Assembly (NCBI RefSeq): GCF_003586445.1
Contig: NZ_CP030028.1
Coordinates: 74,501-138,500, forward strand
Direction of reading: 5' to 3'
Length of the DNA: 64,000 bases
Source of the DNA: Bacillus sp. Y1
GTDB lineage: Bacteria > Bacillota > Bacilli > Bacillales > Cytobacillaceae
The stretch's first letter is position 1, and every line of letters begins with the position of its first letter. Shown here one piece after another: positions 10,237-29,973 of this stretch. A program made the position numbers and the translations under genes. The notes beneath the pieces are model-generated. The model was given only the letters and a program-made list of their open reading frames with translations, ran no database searches and was not told where the DNA came from.

Positions 10237-10832
10237 TTTTAATGATAGATAATTATGACTCATTTACTTTTAATCTTGTTCAGTACTTAGGTGAACTTGG
10301 TGAGACTTTGGAAGTTAAGCGAAATGACGCCATAAGTATTAAAGACATTCAAGAGTTAGGTCCAAACTTTCTTATGGTTTCACCGGGCCCGTGTAGCCCG
10401 AATGAAGCAGGGATATCATTAAGGGCGATAGAGGAATTTGCAGGGAAGATTCCTATTTTTGGTGTATGCCTAGGTCATCAGTCGATCGCACAAGTATTCG
10501 GGGGAGATGTTGTGCAAGCAGAGCGGTTAATGCATGGCAAGACCTCTCTAATGTATCATGATGGAAAAACAATCTTTGAAGGGTTACCAAACCCTTTTCC
10601 TGCAACAAGGTACCATTCCTTAATTGTAAAGAGAGAAACGCTACCAGAATGTTTTGAAATATCTGCTTGGACAAAAGAAGGAGAAATCATGGCGATCAGG
10701 CATAAGGAGCTTCCGATAGAGGGGGTTCAATTCCATCCAGAGTCCATTATGACTACCGCAGGGAAACAATTGCTTCAGAATTTTGTTTCGTTTTACAAAA
10801 TGGAACTGTCTCCAGAGTATGAGGGATCATGA
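10233..10832 (+). CDS. pabA: Aminodeoxychorismate synthase glutamine amidotransferase component
   Basis: Class I glutaminase supplying ammonia to PabB; in Bacillus the same subunit can also serve anthranilate synthase. The nucleophile is Cys79 in GVCLGHQ; the His-Glu pair lies in FHPES near residues 167-171. Begins at TTG 10233 within the stop of pabB (4-nt overlap) and ends overlapping pabC by 4 nt, so translation of the three genes is probably coupled. 199 aa. Confidence 0.94.
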   Translation: MILMIDNYDSFTFNLVQYLGELGETLEVKRNDAISIKDIQELGPNFLMVSPGPCSPNEAGISLRAIEEFAGKIPIFGVCLGHQSIAQVFGGDVVQAERLMHGKTSLMYHDGKTIFEGLPNPFPATRYHSLIVKRETLPECFEISAWTKEGEIMAIRHKELPIEGVQFHPESIMTTAGKQLLQNFVSFYKMELSPEYEGS

Positions 10833-11692
10833 TGTATTTGTATATGAACGGAGAAATTATCAAGGAAGACCAGGCAAGAATCTCCCCCTTTGACCATGGT
10901 TTCCTTTATGGAATGGGACTATTTGAAACATTTCGTGTATATGAAGGTCATCCCTTTTTATTAGTAGATCATCTTGAGCGGCTAAATAGTAGTTTAACGA
11001 TGATTGGAATTCATAAGAGCCTAAATAAAGACGAAGTGATTCAAGCCCTCAAGCTTCTATTGGAAAAAAACAAGTTGGCCAATGCTTATATACGACTAAA
11101 CGTATCAGCAGGTGTCGGAGCGGTCGGTTTACCAGTAGAGCCGTATGAACATGCCAATGTAATGATGTTTGTAAAGCCTCTCCCTGAAGCTGGTGGTCCG
11201 ACAGAGAAGGAAGCTCAGTTTCTGAAGGTCAGTCGTAATACTCCGGAAGGTCCCTTACGTTTAAAGTCTCATCATTATATGAATAATCTATTGGCAAAAA
11301 AAGAAATAGGAAATCGGACAGATGTGGAAGGGATCTTTCTAACAAAAGATGGATGTATTGCAGAAGGAATTGTCTCAAATATTTTCTGGGTAATAGATAA
11401 CCAATTGTTTACCCCTGACCTAGGTACAGGGATATTAAATGGAATCACCCGATCATTTATAAAAGAACTTGCTAGTAAAAGGGGAATACAGGTTAAGGAA
11501 GGTTTCTATAAACCAGATGTACTTAATACAGCTACTGAGATATTTGTTACAAACTCGATTCAAGAGATTGTCGCGATTTCGAAAGTAGATTCACTTGTAT
11601 TTCCAGGTGTAAAGGGTGAGTTTTTTCAAGTGCTGCACAAAGAGTATCGTTTGCATTCAAATAGTCTTTGGAGTAGAAGGGAAATAAATTAA
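10829..11692 (+). CDS. pabC: Aminodeoxychorismate lyase
   Basis: Fold-type IV PLP enzyme releasing pyruvate from aminodeoxychorismate to give [20 protein letters not shown] near the N terminus is typical; the likely PLP lysine is K146 in LKSHHYMNN. The [10 protein letters not shown] stretch matches the family C-terminal motif. Starts ATG 10829 (or ATG 10832) inside the end of pabA. Branched-chain or D-amino acid transaminases share the fold, but the operon favours PabC. Confidence 0.92.
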   Translation: MMYLYMNGEIIKEDQARISPFDHGFLYGMGLFETFRVYEGHPFLLVDHLERLNSSLTMIGIHKSLNKDEVIQALKLLLEKNKLANAYIRLNVSAGVGAVGLPVEPYEHANVMMFVKPLPEAGGPTEKEAQFLKVSRNTPEGPLRLKSHHYMNNLLAKKEIGNRTDVEGIFLTKDGCIAEGIVSNIFWVIDNQLFTPDLGTGILNGITRSFIKELASKRGIQVKEGFYKPDVLNTATEIFVTNSIQEIVAISKVDSLVFPGVKGEFFQVLHKEYRLHSNSLWSRREIN

Positions 11693-11708
11693 CAAAGGGG
11701 GCAATCAA

Positions 11709-12533
11709 TTGATTACTGCCGGACCATATATATTAGATTTTGAGAAGAAAACAATCATCATGGGAATCTTAAATGCTACCCCTGATTCTTTTTCAGATGG
11801 TGGAAGCTTTAATAGAATTGATGAAGCGGTCAAACGAGCGATTGAGATGGTGGAAGAAGGAGCAGATATTATTGATATCGGCGGGGAGTCCACAAGGCCT
11901 GGGGCGAGATTTATACCTGCAGAAGAAGAAATTGAACGTGTGGTTCCTGTTATAAAAGCTATATCAAAAGCGGTTGATGTTCCTATATCCATCGATACAT
12001 ATAAAGCAGATGTTGCTAGAGAGGCACTGGCTGCTGGAGCTCATATTATTAATGATGTATGGGGTGCTAAGGCTGACGCGAATATGAAACAGGTAGCGGC
12101 TGAAACAAAGGCACCAATTATTCTAATGCATAACCGGGAGGATCGGAACTATCAGTCTTTTTTCAGGGATGTTATGAATGATTTATATGAAAGCATAACA
12201 CTAGTGAAGGAAGCTGGTGTGAGTGATGAACAAATTATATTAGATCCCGGCATTGGTTTTGCAAAGAATGTAAAGTTAAACTTGGAAATGATGAGACATC
12301 TACATAAGCTTGTGGCTATCGGTTACCCCGTTCTTCTCGGAACCTCTCGTAAATCAATGATAGGTGCTGTATTAGACTTACCTGTACATGAACGAATGGA
12401 AGGAACCGGAGCAACTGTATGTTACGGTATTCAACAGGGATGCCAAATCGTTAGAGTTCACGATGTGAAGGAAATTAGTCGAATGGCAAAAATGATGGAT
12501 GCGATGATGGGAAAAGGAGAATATGATGGATAA
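11709..12533 (+). CDS. folP: Dihydropteroate synthase
   Basis: Joins PABA to the dihydropterin pyrophosphate made by FolK; the sulfonamide target. The motifs MGILNATPDSFSDGG (about 18-32) and DIGGESTRPGA (about 57-67) are intact, with the DPGIGFAK loop later. Start TTG 11709 follows SD AAAGGGGG. 274 aa; its end overlaps folB by 8 nt. No sign of the loop insertions found in some sulfa-resistant enzymes. Confidence 0.95.
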   Translation: MITAGPYILDFEKKTIIMGILNATPDSFSDGGSFNRIDEAVKRAIEMVEEGADIIDIGGESTRPGARFIPAEEEIERVVPVIKAISKAVDVPISIDTYKADVAREALAAGAHIINDVWGAKADANMKQVAAETKAPIILMHNREDRNYQSFFRDVMNDLYESITLVKEAGVSDEQIILDPGIGFAKNVKLNLEMMRHLHKLVAIGYPVLLGTSRKSMIGAVLDLPVHERMEGTGATVCYGIQQGCQIVRVHDVKEISRMAKMMDAMMGKGEYDG

Positions 12534-12891
12534 AATTTACGTTAACCGTATGCAATTTTATGGTTTTCATGGTGTATTCCCAGAAGAGAATCGATTAGGA
12601 CAGAGATTTATGGTTGATCTTGTTGTTGAAGTGGATTTGAAGAAGGCGGGCCAAAGCGATAACTTGAATGAATCTATTAACTATGGTGAGCTCTACCAAC
12701 TGTGTAAAGACATTGTAGAAGGTGAACCATTTAAGCTAGTAGAATCAGTTGCTGAGGAAATTGCTTCACGTGTTTTAAGAGAATATTCTAAAGCCCATTC
12801 TGTAACGGTAAAGGTAATCAAGCCTGATCCACCGATTCAAGGACATTACGAATCAGTCGCAGTTGAAATAATGAGGAGTAGATCAAATTGA
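12526..12891 (+). CDS. folB: Dihydroneopterin aldolase
   Basis: Tunnelling-fold enzyme converting dihydroneopterin to 6-hydroxymethyl-dihydropterin and glycolaldehyde. FYGFHGVFPEE near the N terminus carries the conserved Glu; LVESVAEEIA and the late Lys of VKVIKPDPPI match the family. ATG 12526 is preferred to ATG 12523 from its spacing to AAAAGGAGA. 121 aa. Overlaps folP at its start and folK by 4 nt at its end. Confidence 0.93.
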   Translation: MDKIYVNRMQFYGFHGVFPEENRLGQRFMVDLVVEVDLKKAGQSDNLNESINYGELYQLCKDIVEGEPFKLVESVAEEIASRVLREYSKAHSVTVKVIKPDPPIQGHYESVAVEIMRSRSN

Positions 12892-13415
12892 ATAACTTGG
12901 CCTATATTGCCTTAGGTACAAATATGGGAGACCGATATAAAAACCTAGTAGATGCAATCCATTATTTAAAAGAGGAGACCGAAATTCAGTTGGTAAAATG
13001 CTCCTCTATTTATGATACGGTTCCGGTTGGATATACAGAACAAGATGACTTTTTAAATATGGTAATCTTGATTAGAACAACACTTACACCGTATGAATTA
13101 TTAGAAATATGCCTTCGTATTGAAAAGGATTTAGGGAGAAAAAGGGAATTTAAATGGGGTCCAAGAATAATAGACCTTGACATTTTGCTCTACAATCAAG
13201 AAAATATTGAAGCAGAGAACCTTATTGTTCCACATCCAAGAATGCAGGAACGCGCCTTTGTTCTTGCGCCATTACTTGAGATAGATTCTTCGATCATCAT
13301 ACCTAATCAGGAGAAGTCGATAGAGGACTATTTTAATATGAACGCTGAAAAAGAAGGGGTACGAATATGGAAGCAGAAAAATGGGGAAGACGTATTCGCG
13401 CTTTTCGAAAACTAA
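12888..13415 (+). CDS. folK: Hydroxymethyl-dihydropterin pyrophosphokinase
   Basis: Transfers pyrophosphate from ATP to 6-hydroxymethyl-dihydropterin. ALGTNMGDR opens the protein; the signature RKREFKWGPRIIDLDILLY is at about residues 84-102, followed by PHPRMQERAFVL. TTG 12888 overlaps the folB stop and has GAGGAG upstream. The 3' end overlaps yazB by 49 nt in another frame. Confidence 0.94.
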   Translation: MNNLAYIALGTNMGDRYKNLVDAIHYLKEETEIQLVKCSSIYDTVPVGYTEQDDFLNMVILIRTTLTPYELLEICLRIEKDLGRKREFKWGPRIIDLDILLYNQENIEAENLIVPHPRMQERAFVLAPLLEIDSSIIIPNQEKSIEDYFNMNAEKEGVRIWKQKNGEDVFALFEN

Positions 13416-13582
13416 AGGGTTATACACAAGAAGGGTTTGCTAAGGAAATCGGTGTTTCTGTTTCTGTGTTGGGCGAAATAGAACGAGGAAATCGAATGCC
13501 TTCAGATCATTTAGTGGAAACAGCGGCTCAAGCACTGAAAGTTTCTATAAAGGATTTAATGCCACAAGAGGTGGATGAATAA
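13367..13582 (+). CDS. yazB: Small XRE-family HTH protein YazB
   Basis: A 71-aa protein that is almost entirely one Cro/CI helix-turn-helix (GYTQEGFAKEIGVSVSVLGEIERGNRMPS). It starts inside the 3' end of folK, with GAAGGGG upstream, and lies before dusB, like B. subtilis yazB. No ligand domain is present. Target genes are unknown; control of the folate operon is only a possibility. Confidence 0.85.
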   Translation: MEAEKWGRRIRAFRKLKGYTQEGFAKEIGVSVSVLGEIERGNRMPSDHLVETAAQALKVSIKDLMPQEVDE

Positions 13583-13609
13583 ATATATTATTTAAGTTGG
13601 AGGGGTAAC

Positions 13610-14611
13610 ATGCTTAAAATTGGTGATATTGAAATGAAAAATCAAGTAGTGTTAGCTCCAATGGCCGGAATATGTAATGCTGCTTTCCGTTTAACGGTTA
13701 AAGAGTTTGGTGCAGGTCTAGTTTGTGCGGAGATGGTTAGTGATAAAGGAATTATTTTGAAAAACGAAAAAACAATGAATATGCTTTACATCGATGAGAG
13801 AGAGAAGCCATTGAGCTTGCAAATCTTTGGCGGTGAGAAAGATACATTAGTCCAAGCTGCTAAGTTCGTTGATGAAAACACTAATGCGGATATTATTGAT
13901 ATTAATATGGGATGTCCGGTTCCGAAAATCACAAAATGTGATGCAGGAGCAAAGTGGCTTTTAGATCCTAATAAAATTTATGAAATGGTTTCTGCGGTTA
14001 CGGATGTTGTGAAAAAGCCGGTTACAGTAAAAATGCGTATGGGCTGGGATGAAGATCATATTTATGCTGTTAAGAATGCCCAGGCCGTTGAACGAGCTGG
14101 CGGTAAGGCGGTTTCTTTACATGGTCGTACTCGTGTCCAAATGTACGAAGGAAAAGCAAACTGGGATATTATACGTGAAGTTAAGCAATCAATCGGCATT
14201 CCTTTAATCGGTAATGGGGATGTAATGACTCCTCAAGATGCAAAGCGTATGCTAGAAGAAACCGGCTGTGATGGAGTAATGATCGGTCGTGCAGCTCTAG
14301 GGAACCCTTGGATGATCTACCGTACGGTTAAATACCTTGAATCAGGAGAGCTCATGGGTGAGCCAACCGTTCGTGAAAAAATTGATGTGTGCATTCTTCA
14401 CCTAGATCGTCTGATCGCTCTTAAAGGGGAATATGTAGCTGTCCGTGAAATGCGTAAGCATGCAGCTTGGTATTTAAAAGGCATTAAAGGAAATGCGAAG
14501 GTACGTAATGGGATAAATGAGTGTAATACACGTGCGGACCTCGTTACTTTATTAACGGCTTTAGTTGTAGAAGCAGAAGAAAAAGAAGCGATGGTATCTC
14601 AAGTAGGTTAA
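13610..14611 (+). CDS. dusB: tRNA-dihydrouridine synthase
   Basis: FMN- and NADPH-dependent enzyme reducing uridine to dihydrouridine in tRNA D-loops. TIM barrel with LAPMAGICNAAFR at the start; the catalytic Cys is C102 in NMGCPVPKI; the FMN phosphate site is IGNGDV and GCDGVMIGRAALGNPW. 333 aa. SD TGGAGGGG precedes ATG 13610. Last gene of the folate run, followed by a terminator. Confidence 0.94.
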   Translation: MLKIGDIEMKNQVVLAPMAGICNAAFRLTVKEFGAGLVCAEMVSDKGIILKNEKTMNMLYIDEREKPLSLQIFGGEKDTLVQAAKFVDENTNADIIDINMGCPVPKITKCDAGAKWLLDPNKIYEMVSAVTDVVKKPVTVKMRMGWDEDHIYAVKNAQAVERAGGKAVSLHGRTRVQMYEGKANWDIIREVKQSIGIPLIGNGDVMTPQDAKRMLEETGCDGVMIGRAALGNPWMIYRTVKYLESGELMGEPTVREKIDVCILHLDRLIALKGEYVAVREMRKHAAWYLKGIKGNAKVRNGINECNTRADLVTLLTALVVEAEEKEAMVSQVG

Positions 14612-14657
14612 GGTTTGACTTCTAAGCGAACATTCAATATAATACCTTTGATTATGC

Positions 14658-14690
14658 AAACTGCCAGTTGATGCTGGCAGTTTTTATTTT
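14658..14690 (+). terminator. Intrinsic terminator after dusB
   Basis: ACTGCCAG at 14660-14667 pairs with CTGGCAGT at 14674-14681, followed by a T run. Confidence 0.85.
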
Positions 14691-14722
14691 ATTTTACTTT
14701 TTTAATGTCTGTTTTTCTCACT

Positions 14723-14751
14723 TTGTGTAAAATAATATAGTATGCTTATAA
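14723..14751 (+). promoter_or_regulatory. Possible promoter of lysS
   Basis: TTGTGT (14723-14728) and TTATAA (14746-14751) with 17-bp spacing, after the dusB terminator. Confidence 0.4.
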
Positions 14752-14783
14752 GATGGTGTTATTACATAAATTCAAGCAATTGA

Positions 14784-16307
<1,524 letters not shown>

Positions 16308-16318
16308 CGATCTATGTA

Positions 16319-16358
16319 GCGTACAAGAATATGAACTATTCTTGTACGCATTTTTTTT
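16319..16358 (+). terminator. Intrinsic terminator after lysS
   Basis: A 12-bp perfect stem (GCGTACAAGAAT with ATTCTTGTACGC), 7-nt loop, then eight T. Confidence 0.92.
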
Positions 16359-16370
16359 ATAAAAAACATG

Positions 16371-16399
16371 TTGCATTCAAATCGATATGGTGATATATT
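16371..16399 (+). promoter_or_regulatory. Candidate rRNA promoter P1, first operon
   Basis: TTGCAT at 16371-16376 and TATATT at 16394-16399, 17-bp spacing, just after the lysS terminator. Confidence 0.55.
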
Positions 16400-16455
16400 A
16401 TTATCTGTTGCCGCAAAAGAAGTTAACCTTCTGAGAAAATAATTTAAAAAAGTTA

Positions 16456-16484
16456 TTGACTCTCATAATTACTTCTGGTAATAT
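16456..16484 (+). promoter_or_regulatory. rRNA promoter P2, first operon
   Basis: TTGACT at 16456-16461 and TAATAT at 16479-16484, 17-bp spacing. Same design as the promoter of the second operon at 22485. Confidence 0.8.
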
Positions 16485-16490
16485 TAAAAA

Positions 16491-16615
16491 GTCGCCCAAG
16501 AGCGACAAGCTAATAAATTGTTCTTTGAAAACTAAACAAATCATACGTCAACAAAAATGATTAGTGTTGAAATATACACTAGCCAACGTTTTAACTTTAA
16601 GAGCTAATCTTACTC
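16491..16615 (+). other. rRNA leader, first operon (antitermination and processing region)
   Basis: A short hairpin (GTCGC/GCGAC) is followed by the boxA-like TGTTCTTTGAAAACT at 16519-16533. AAAACTAAACAAATCATA (16528-16545) is perfectly complementary to 18219-18236 after the 16S gene: the processing stem expected to be cut by RNase III. Confidence 0.75.
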
Positions 16616-21300
<4,685 letters not shown>

Positions 21301-21379
21301 AAATTTAAGATGAAACGTATTTCTTCTTCTTCATTCATTATCTAGTTTTGAAGGAATGATTCCTTCAAGTGAATACTGG

Positions 21380-21495
21380 TCTAGTGGCGATAGCGAAAAG
21401 GTCACACCCGTTCCCATACCGAACACGGAAGTTAAGCTTTTCAGCGCCGATGGTAGTTGAGGGTTTCCCTCTGTGAGAGTAGGACGTCGCTAGGC
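21380..21495 (+). rRNA. rrf: 5S ribosomal RNA, copy 1
   Basis: 116 nt, TCTAGTGGCGATAGCG to GACGTCGCTAGGC, with the conserved ACACCCGTTCCCATACCGAA core. tRNA-Val begins 10 nt later with no terminator between, so the tRNAs are co-transcribed. Confidence 0.96.
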
Positions 21496-21505
21496 ATATA
21501 TATAT

Positions 21506-21581
21506 GGAGGATTAGCTCAGCTGGGAGAGCACCTGCCTTACAAGCAGGGGGTCGGCGGTTCGATCCCGTCATCCTCCACCA
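21506..21581 (+). tRNA. tRNA-Val (UAC)
   Basis: 76 nt cloverleaf; acceptor GGAGGAT/ATCCTCC, anticodon loop CTTACAA, CCA encoded. Confidence 0.97.
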
Positions 21582-21582
21582 T

Positions 21583-21608
21583 AGTTTTTTCACGAAATGA
21601 AAATAACT
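21583..21608 (+). repeat. tRNA-spacer hairpin a (bulged-T design)
   Basis: Outer stem ATAGTT/AACTAT (from 21581 to 21610), inner stem TTTTCA/TGAAAA, short loop, and one unpaired T on the 3' side between the stems. Same design as 21921, 22129 and 22155. The flanking ATAACTAT can also pair with ATAGTTAT at about 21630. Confidence 0.6.
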
Positions 21609-21646
21609 ATCCATCGCGATAGTGAAAAAATAGTTATCCTTTTTAA

Positions 21647-21722
<76 letters not shown>

Positions 21723-21730
21723 CATATACC

Positions 21731-21806
21731 GAGCCATTAGCTCAGTCGGTAGAGCATCTGACTTTTAATCAGAGGGTCGAAGGTTCGAGTCCTTCATGGC
21801 TCACCA
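21731..21806 (+). tRNA. tRNA-Lys (UUU)
   Basis: 76 nt; acceptor GAGCCAT/ATGGCTC, anticodon loop CTTTTAA, CCA encoded. Confidence 0.97.
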
Positions 21807-21834
21807 TTTTTTTAGTAATATAACTTATCATTAT

Positions 21835-21919
21835 GCGGGTGTGGCGGAATTGGCAGACGCACTAGACTTAGGATCTAGCGCCGCAAGGCGTGGGGGTTCG
21901 ACTCCCTTCACCCGCACCA
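21835..21919 (+). tRNA. tRNA-Leu (UAG)
   Basis: 85 nt with a long variable arm (GCGCCGCAAGGCGT); anticodon loop CTTAGGA; acceptor GCGGGTG/CACCCGC; CCA encoded. Confidence 0.97.
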
Positions 21920-21920
21920 T

Positions 21921-21945
21921 AGTTTTTTGCGATAGCAAAATAACT
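21921..21945 (+). repeat. tRNA-spacer hairpin b (bulged-T design)
   Basis: AGTT/AACT outer stem, TTTTGC/GCAAAA inner stem, loop GATA, single bulged T on the 3' strand. Confidence 0.6.
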
Positions 21946-21953
21946 TTCCATAT

Positions 21954-22028
21954 GCGGAAGTAGTTCAGTGGTAGAATACAACCTTGCCAAGGTTGGGGTC
22001 GCGGGTTCGAATCCCGTCTTCCGCTCCA
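21954..22028 (+). tRNA. tRNA-Gly (GCC)
   Basis: 75 nt; acceptor GCGGAAG/CTTCCGC, anticodon GCC in TTGCCAA, discriminator T, CCA encoded. Confidence 0.97.
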
Positions 22029-22038
22029 GAACGTACTT

Positions 22039-22127
22039 GCCGGGGTGGCGGAACTGGCAGACGCACAGGACTTAAAATCCTGCGGTAGGTGACTACCGTA
22101 CCGGTTCGATTCCGGTCCTCGGCACCA
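22039..22127 (+). tRNA. tRNA-Leu (UAA)
   Basis: 89 nt with long variable arm; anticodon loop CTTAAAA; acceptor GCCGGGG/CCTCGGC; CCA encoded. Confidence 0.97.
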
Positions 22128-22128
22128 A

Positions 22129-22152
22129 GGATTTTTACGAAGTAAAATATCC
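22129..22152 (+). repeat. tRNA-spacer hairpin c (bulged-T design)
   Basis: GGAT/ATCC outer stem, TTTTAC/GTAAAA inner stem, loop GAA, single bulged T on the 3' strand. Confidence 0.6.
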
Positions 22153-22154
22153 AA

Positions 22155-22179
22155 AGCTTTTTGCTCTAGCAAAATAGCT
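22155..22179 (+). repeat. tRNA-spacer hairpin d (bulged-T design)
   Basis: AGCT/AGCT outer stem, TTTTGC/GCAAAA inner stem, loop TCTA, single bulged T on the 3' strand; two bases after hairpin c. Confidence 0.6.
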
Positions 22180-22217
22180 GTCCTTAACACACTAATATAA
22201 GCAACATTACAATGCAT

Positions 22218-22294
<77 letters not shown>

Positions 22295-22307
22295 TATTAG
22301 ATTTAAT

Positions 22308-22384
22308 CGGGGAGTAGCTCAGCTTGGTAGAGCACTTGGTTTGGGACCAAGGGGTCGCAGGTTCGAATCCTGTCTTCCCGACCA
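22308..22384 (+). tRNA. tRNA-Pro (UGG)
   Basis: 77 nt; acceptor CGGGGAG/CTTCCCG, anticodon loop TTTGGGA, CCA encoded. Confidence 0.97.
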
Positions 22385-22400
22385 CTAACTCGATATTTAT

Positions 22401-22476
22401 GGGGCCTTAGCTCAGCTGGGAGAGCGCCTGCCTTGCACGCAGGAGGTCAGCGGTTCGATCCCGCTAGGCTCCACCA
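22401..22476 (+). tRNA. tRNA-Ala (UGC)
   Basis: 76 nt; acceptor GGGGCCT/AGGCTCC, anticodon loop CTTGCAC, CCA encoded. The -35 of the next rRNA promoter begins 9 nt after its CCA. Confidence 0.97.
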
Positions 22477-22484
22477 AAAAACTA

Positions 22485-22513
22485 TTGACAACACAATTGA
22501 GTGCTGTTAATAT
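22485..22513 (+). promoter_or_regulatory. rRNA promoter, second operon
   Basis: TTGACA at 22485-22490 and TAATAT at 22508-22513, 17-bp spacing. Placed directly after tRNA-Ala with no terminator before it, so the second operon can be read from both this promoter and upstream ones. Confidence 0.82.
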
Positions 22514-22540
22514 AGTAAAGTCGCTTCTAAACGAAGTGAT

Positions 22541-22639
22541 AATTGTTCTTTGAAAACTAAACAAATCATACGTCAACAAAAATGATAGTGTTGAAATATA
22601 CACTAGCCAACGTTTTAACTTTAAGAGCTAATCTTACTC
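22541..22639 (+). other. rRNA leader, second operon
   Basis: From about 22545 it is nearly identical to the first leader (one base missing after AAAAATGAT). Carries the same boxA and the 16S processing strand (22553-22570, pairing with 24245-24262). Confidence 0.75.
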
Positions 22640-27326
<4,687 letters not shown>

Positions 27327-27405
27327 AAATTTAAGATGAAACGTATTTCTTCTTCTTCATTCATTATCTAGTTTTGAAGGAATGATTCCTTCAAGTGAAT
27401 ACTGG

Positions 27406-27521
27406 TCTAGTGGCGATAGCGAAAAGGTCACACCCGTTCCCATACCGAACACGGAAGTTAAGCTTTTCAGCGCCGATGGTAGTTGAGGGTTTCCCTCTGT
27501 GAGAGTAGGACGTCGCTAGGC
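27406..27521 (+). rRNA. rrf: 5S ribosomal RNA, copy 2
   Basis: 116 nt, same sequence as copy 1; directly followed by the operon terminator. Confidence 0.96.
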
Positions 27522-27528
27522 AAAGAAA

Positions 27529-27556
27529 AAAAGCACCTGAATGGGTGCTTTTTTTG
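27529..27556 (+). terminator. Intrinsic terminator of the rRNA region
   Basis: AAGCACC (27531-27537) pairs with GGTGCTT (27544-27550), followed by a T run. Up to the ctsR promoter (about 27557-27744) I see no gene. Confidence 0.92.
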
Positions 27557-27744
27557 TTGTGTATTTTTATTTGATATATAATCACTTTTATGACCAGAAT
27601 AGATAAAATACCCCACAAACGCTCTGTTCTTCAGTGAATCTGTCTTAAACTTACTTTATTCTCCATTTTATAGAATCATATTTATGTATTCTTTCCTAGT
27701 TTGCGAGCACGAAATTTGGGGAAAAATTTATAAGGTGTTGTTCA

Positions 27745-27774
27745 TTGCATGAAACTACGTTCATCATGTATAAT
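27745..27774 (+). promoter_or_regulatory. SigA-type promoter of the ctsR operon
   Basis: TTGCAT at 27745-27750 and a consensus TATAAT at 27769-27774, 18-bp spacing. Confidence 0.75.
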
Positions 27775-27777
27775 TAA

Positions 27778-27794
27778 TGTCAAATATAGTCAAA
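27778..27794 (+). promoter_or_regulatory. CtsR operator
   Basis: Tandem heptads TGTCAAA and AGTCAAA separated by TAT, the known CtsR heptanucleotide direct repeat, just after the -10. Supports autorepression of ctsR-mcsA-mcsB-clpC. Confidence 0.9.
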
Positions 27795-27810
27795 GTCAGA
27801 GAGGGGGGAT

Positions 27811-28275
27811 ATGGTGAGGAATATCTCCGATATCATTGAACAGTACTTAAAGGAAGTACTCGAGATGAGTGAAAGAGAGCTCGTTGAAATTAAGCGTAGT
27901 GAAATAGCTGATAAGTTTCAGTGTGTACCATCACAAATCAACTACGTAATAAACACACGATTTACCATTGAAAAAGGGTATGTTGTAGAAAGTAAACGAG
28001 GTGGTGGTGGATATATTCGAATTATGAAGGTTCAATCACACGATAATGCTCACCTTATTGACCAGCTGCTAACTGTGATCTCTTCTAGAGTGTCACAAAG
28101 TAGTGCAGAGCACGTGATTTTCAGACTAGTTGAGGAAGATGTGATCTCAACGAGAGAAGCAAAAATTATGCTCAGTGTCATTGATCGCTCCGTCCTGTAT
28201 ATTGACTTACCATATCGTGATGAACTTCGTTCGAGAATGCTAAAGGCTATGTTAACAACATTAAAATATAAGTAA
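27811..28275 (+). CDS. ctsR: Transcriptional repressor CtsR
   Basis: Class III heat-shock repressor, binding the heptad repeats found 17 nt upstream of its start. N-terminal winged HTH (KRSEIADKFQCVPSQINYVINTRF) with the glycine-rich wing tip RGGGGYIRI that senses temperature; the C-terminal half forms the dimerization domain. 154 aa. ATG 27811 sits very close to AGGGGGG; GTG 27814 is an alternative. First gene of the four-gene Clp operon. Confidence 0.96.
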   Translation: MVRNISDIIEQYLKEVLEMSERELVEIKRSEIADKFQCVPSQINYVINTRFTIEKGYVVESKRGGGGYIRIMKVQSHDNAHLIDQLLTVISSRVSQSSAEHVIFRLVEEDVISTREAKIMLSVIDRSVLYIDLPYRDELRSRMLKAMLTTLKYK

Positions 28276-28328
28276 GAAGAATTCTACGCCTTTAGAAAAG
28301 AGTAAAGCCATTTATTGAGGTGAGTAAC

Positions 28329-28883
28329 ATGATTTGTCAGGAGTGTAATGAAAGGCCAGCTACACTTCATTTTACAAAGATTAATAATGGTAAAAAAACT
28401 GAGTTTCACTTATGTGAGGTTTGTGCTCAAGAAAAAGGAGAGCACTTTGTAGTCACTAACACGTCAGGTTTTTCCATTAATAATCTATTGGCTGGGCTAT
28501 TAAACTTCGATCATAACTACCAGCTTGCTCAACAAAAAGCTTCACTTTATGAGCAACAACAAGTATTGCAATGTGAAAGCTGTTCGATGACATATAAGCA
28601 ATTCATTCAAGTCGGGCGGTTTGGATGTGCTCATTGCTATGAGACGTTTAGGGATCAGCTTCAACCGATACTACGACGGCTCCATAGTGGAAACTCCACA
28701 CATAATGGGAAGATACCTAAGCGAATAGGTGGAAACATTCACTACAAAAAGAAAGTTGAAGAACTAAAGGTTGATTTAAAGTCTGCAATAGAAAACGAAG
28801 AGTTTGAACAAGCAGCAATTGTAAGGGATGAAATTAGAGAAATTGAAAAGCTGTTACGCAGTGAAAGTGAAGGAGAGGAATAG
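28329..28883 (+). CDS. mcsA: McsA, activator of the McsB protein arginine kinase
   Basis: Zinc-binding partner of McsB. Two CxxC pairs lie in the N-terminal zinc module (CQEC, CEVC) and two more in the middle (CESC, CAHC); a UVR motif coiled coil closes the protein (VDLKSAIENEEFEQAAIVRD). ATG 28329 is chosen over GTG 28320 because GAGGTGA immediately before it acts as the SD and the family starts with MICQEC. 184 aa. Confidence 0.94.
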   Translation: MICQECNERPATLHFTKINNGKKTEFHLCEVCAQEKGEHFVVTNTSGFSINNLLAGLLNFDHNYQLAQQKASLYEQQQVLQCESCSMTYKQFIQVGRFGCAHCYETFRDQLQPILRRLHSGNSTHNGKIPKRIGGNIHYKKKVEELKVDLKSAIENEEFEQAAIVRDEIREIEKLLRSESEGEE

Positions 28884-28886
28884 TAC

Positions 28887-29951
28887 ATGTCTCTTGAAAA
28901 ATTTATTAATCAAGCCATAAGCTCATGGATGAGTGCAGAAGGGCCTGATTCAGACATTGTTCTAAGTTCTCGAATTCGGCTGGCGCGGAATATAAATGAG
29001 TATAAGTTCCCCACCCTCTTCTCTAATGAGGAAGCACTAGATGTTATTCAGACAATGGAGAAGGCATTATTAAATCATACCATTCCTAACTTAAGTCAAT
29101 TAGAGCTCCTAAGAATGGAAGAACTTCAGCCAATACAAAAACGAGTATTAATGGAGAAGCATTTAATCAGCCCTCATCTAGTTGAAAACTCTGCTCTAGG
29201 TGCCTGTCTTTTATCCGAAAATGAAGAAGTTTGTATTATGGTTAACGAAGAAGATCATATCCGAATTCAATGCTTATATCCAGGATTCCAGGTGAGCGAG
29301 GCGTTAACACTGGCTGATCGCATTGATGATGAATTAGAAGAGCATATCAATTATGCCTTCGATGAAAAGGTAGGATACCTAACGAGCTGTCCGACGAATG
29401 TAGGGACAGGGATGCGGGCTTCTGTTATGATGCATCTACCAGGTTTGACATTAACTCAACAAATGAATCGTATTATTCCAGCCATCAATCAACTTGGTCT
29501 CGTTGTTAGAGGAATGTATGGAGAGGGTAGTGAGGCGTTAGGTAACATCTTTCAAATATCCAATCAGATCACGTTAGGTAAATCTGAAGAGGATATTGTT
29601 GAGGACTTAAAGGGAGTTGTCAGCCAACTAATTGCCCAGGAAAGATCCGCTCGTGGGGCATTAGCAAAAACTTCTAACATACAATTAGAAGATAGAGTTT
29701 TTCGCTCCCTAGGTGTTCTAACACATAGTAGAATCATTGAAACAAAGGAAGCAGCCAACTGCTTATCTGATGTAAGATTAGGAATTGATATGGGTTATAT
29801 TGAAAACATATCAAAAAATATTTTGAATGAATTAATGATATTAACACAGCCAGGATTTCTCCAGCAATACGCGGGAGGACCACTAAGACCCAACGAGCGT
29901 GATATTCGTCGCGCCTCTTTAATAAGGGAAAGAATAAAAATGGAAAATTAA
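28887..29951 (+). CDS. mcsB: Protein arginine kinase McsB
   Basis: Phosphorylates arginines on CtsR and on damaged proteins, marking them for ClpC-ClpP. It has the guanido-kinase catalytic domain: SSRIRLARN near residue 30, the substrate loop [13 protein letters not shown] near 167-180, and IRGEGS-like YGEGSEALG near 210. The C-terminal extension after about residue 255 is the McsB-specific regulatory part. Four nt after mcsA; 354 aa. Confidence 0.96.
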   Translation: MSLEKFINQAISSWMSAEGPDSDIVLSSRIRLARNINEYKFPTLFSNEEALDVIQTMEKALLNHTIPNLSQLELLRMEELQPIQKRVLMEKHLISPHLVENSALGACLLSENEEVCIMVNEEDHIRIQCLYPGFQVSEALTLADRIDDELEEHINYAFDEKVGYLTSCPTNVGTGMRASVMMHLPGLTLTQQMNRIIPAINQLGLVVRGMYGEGSEALGNIFQISNQITLGKSEEDIVEDLKGVVSQLIAQERSARGALAKTSNIQLEDRVFRSLGVLTHSRIIETKEAANCLSDVRLGIDMGYIENISKNILNELMILTQPGFLQQYAGGPLRPNERDIRRASLIRERIKMEN

Positions 29952-29973
29952 CCTTAGTTAGGAGGATGTTCAC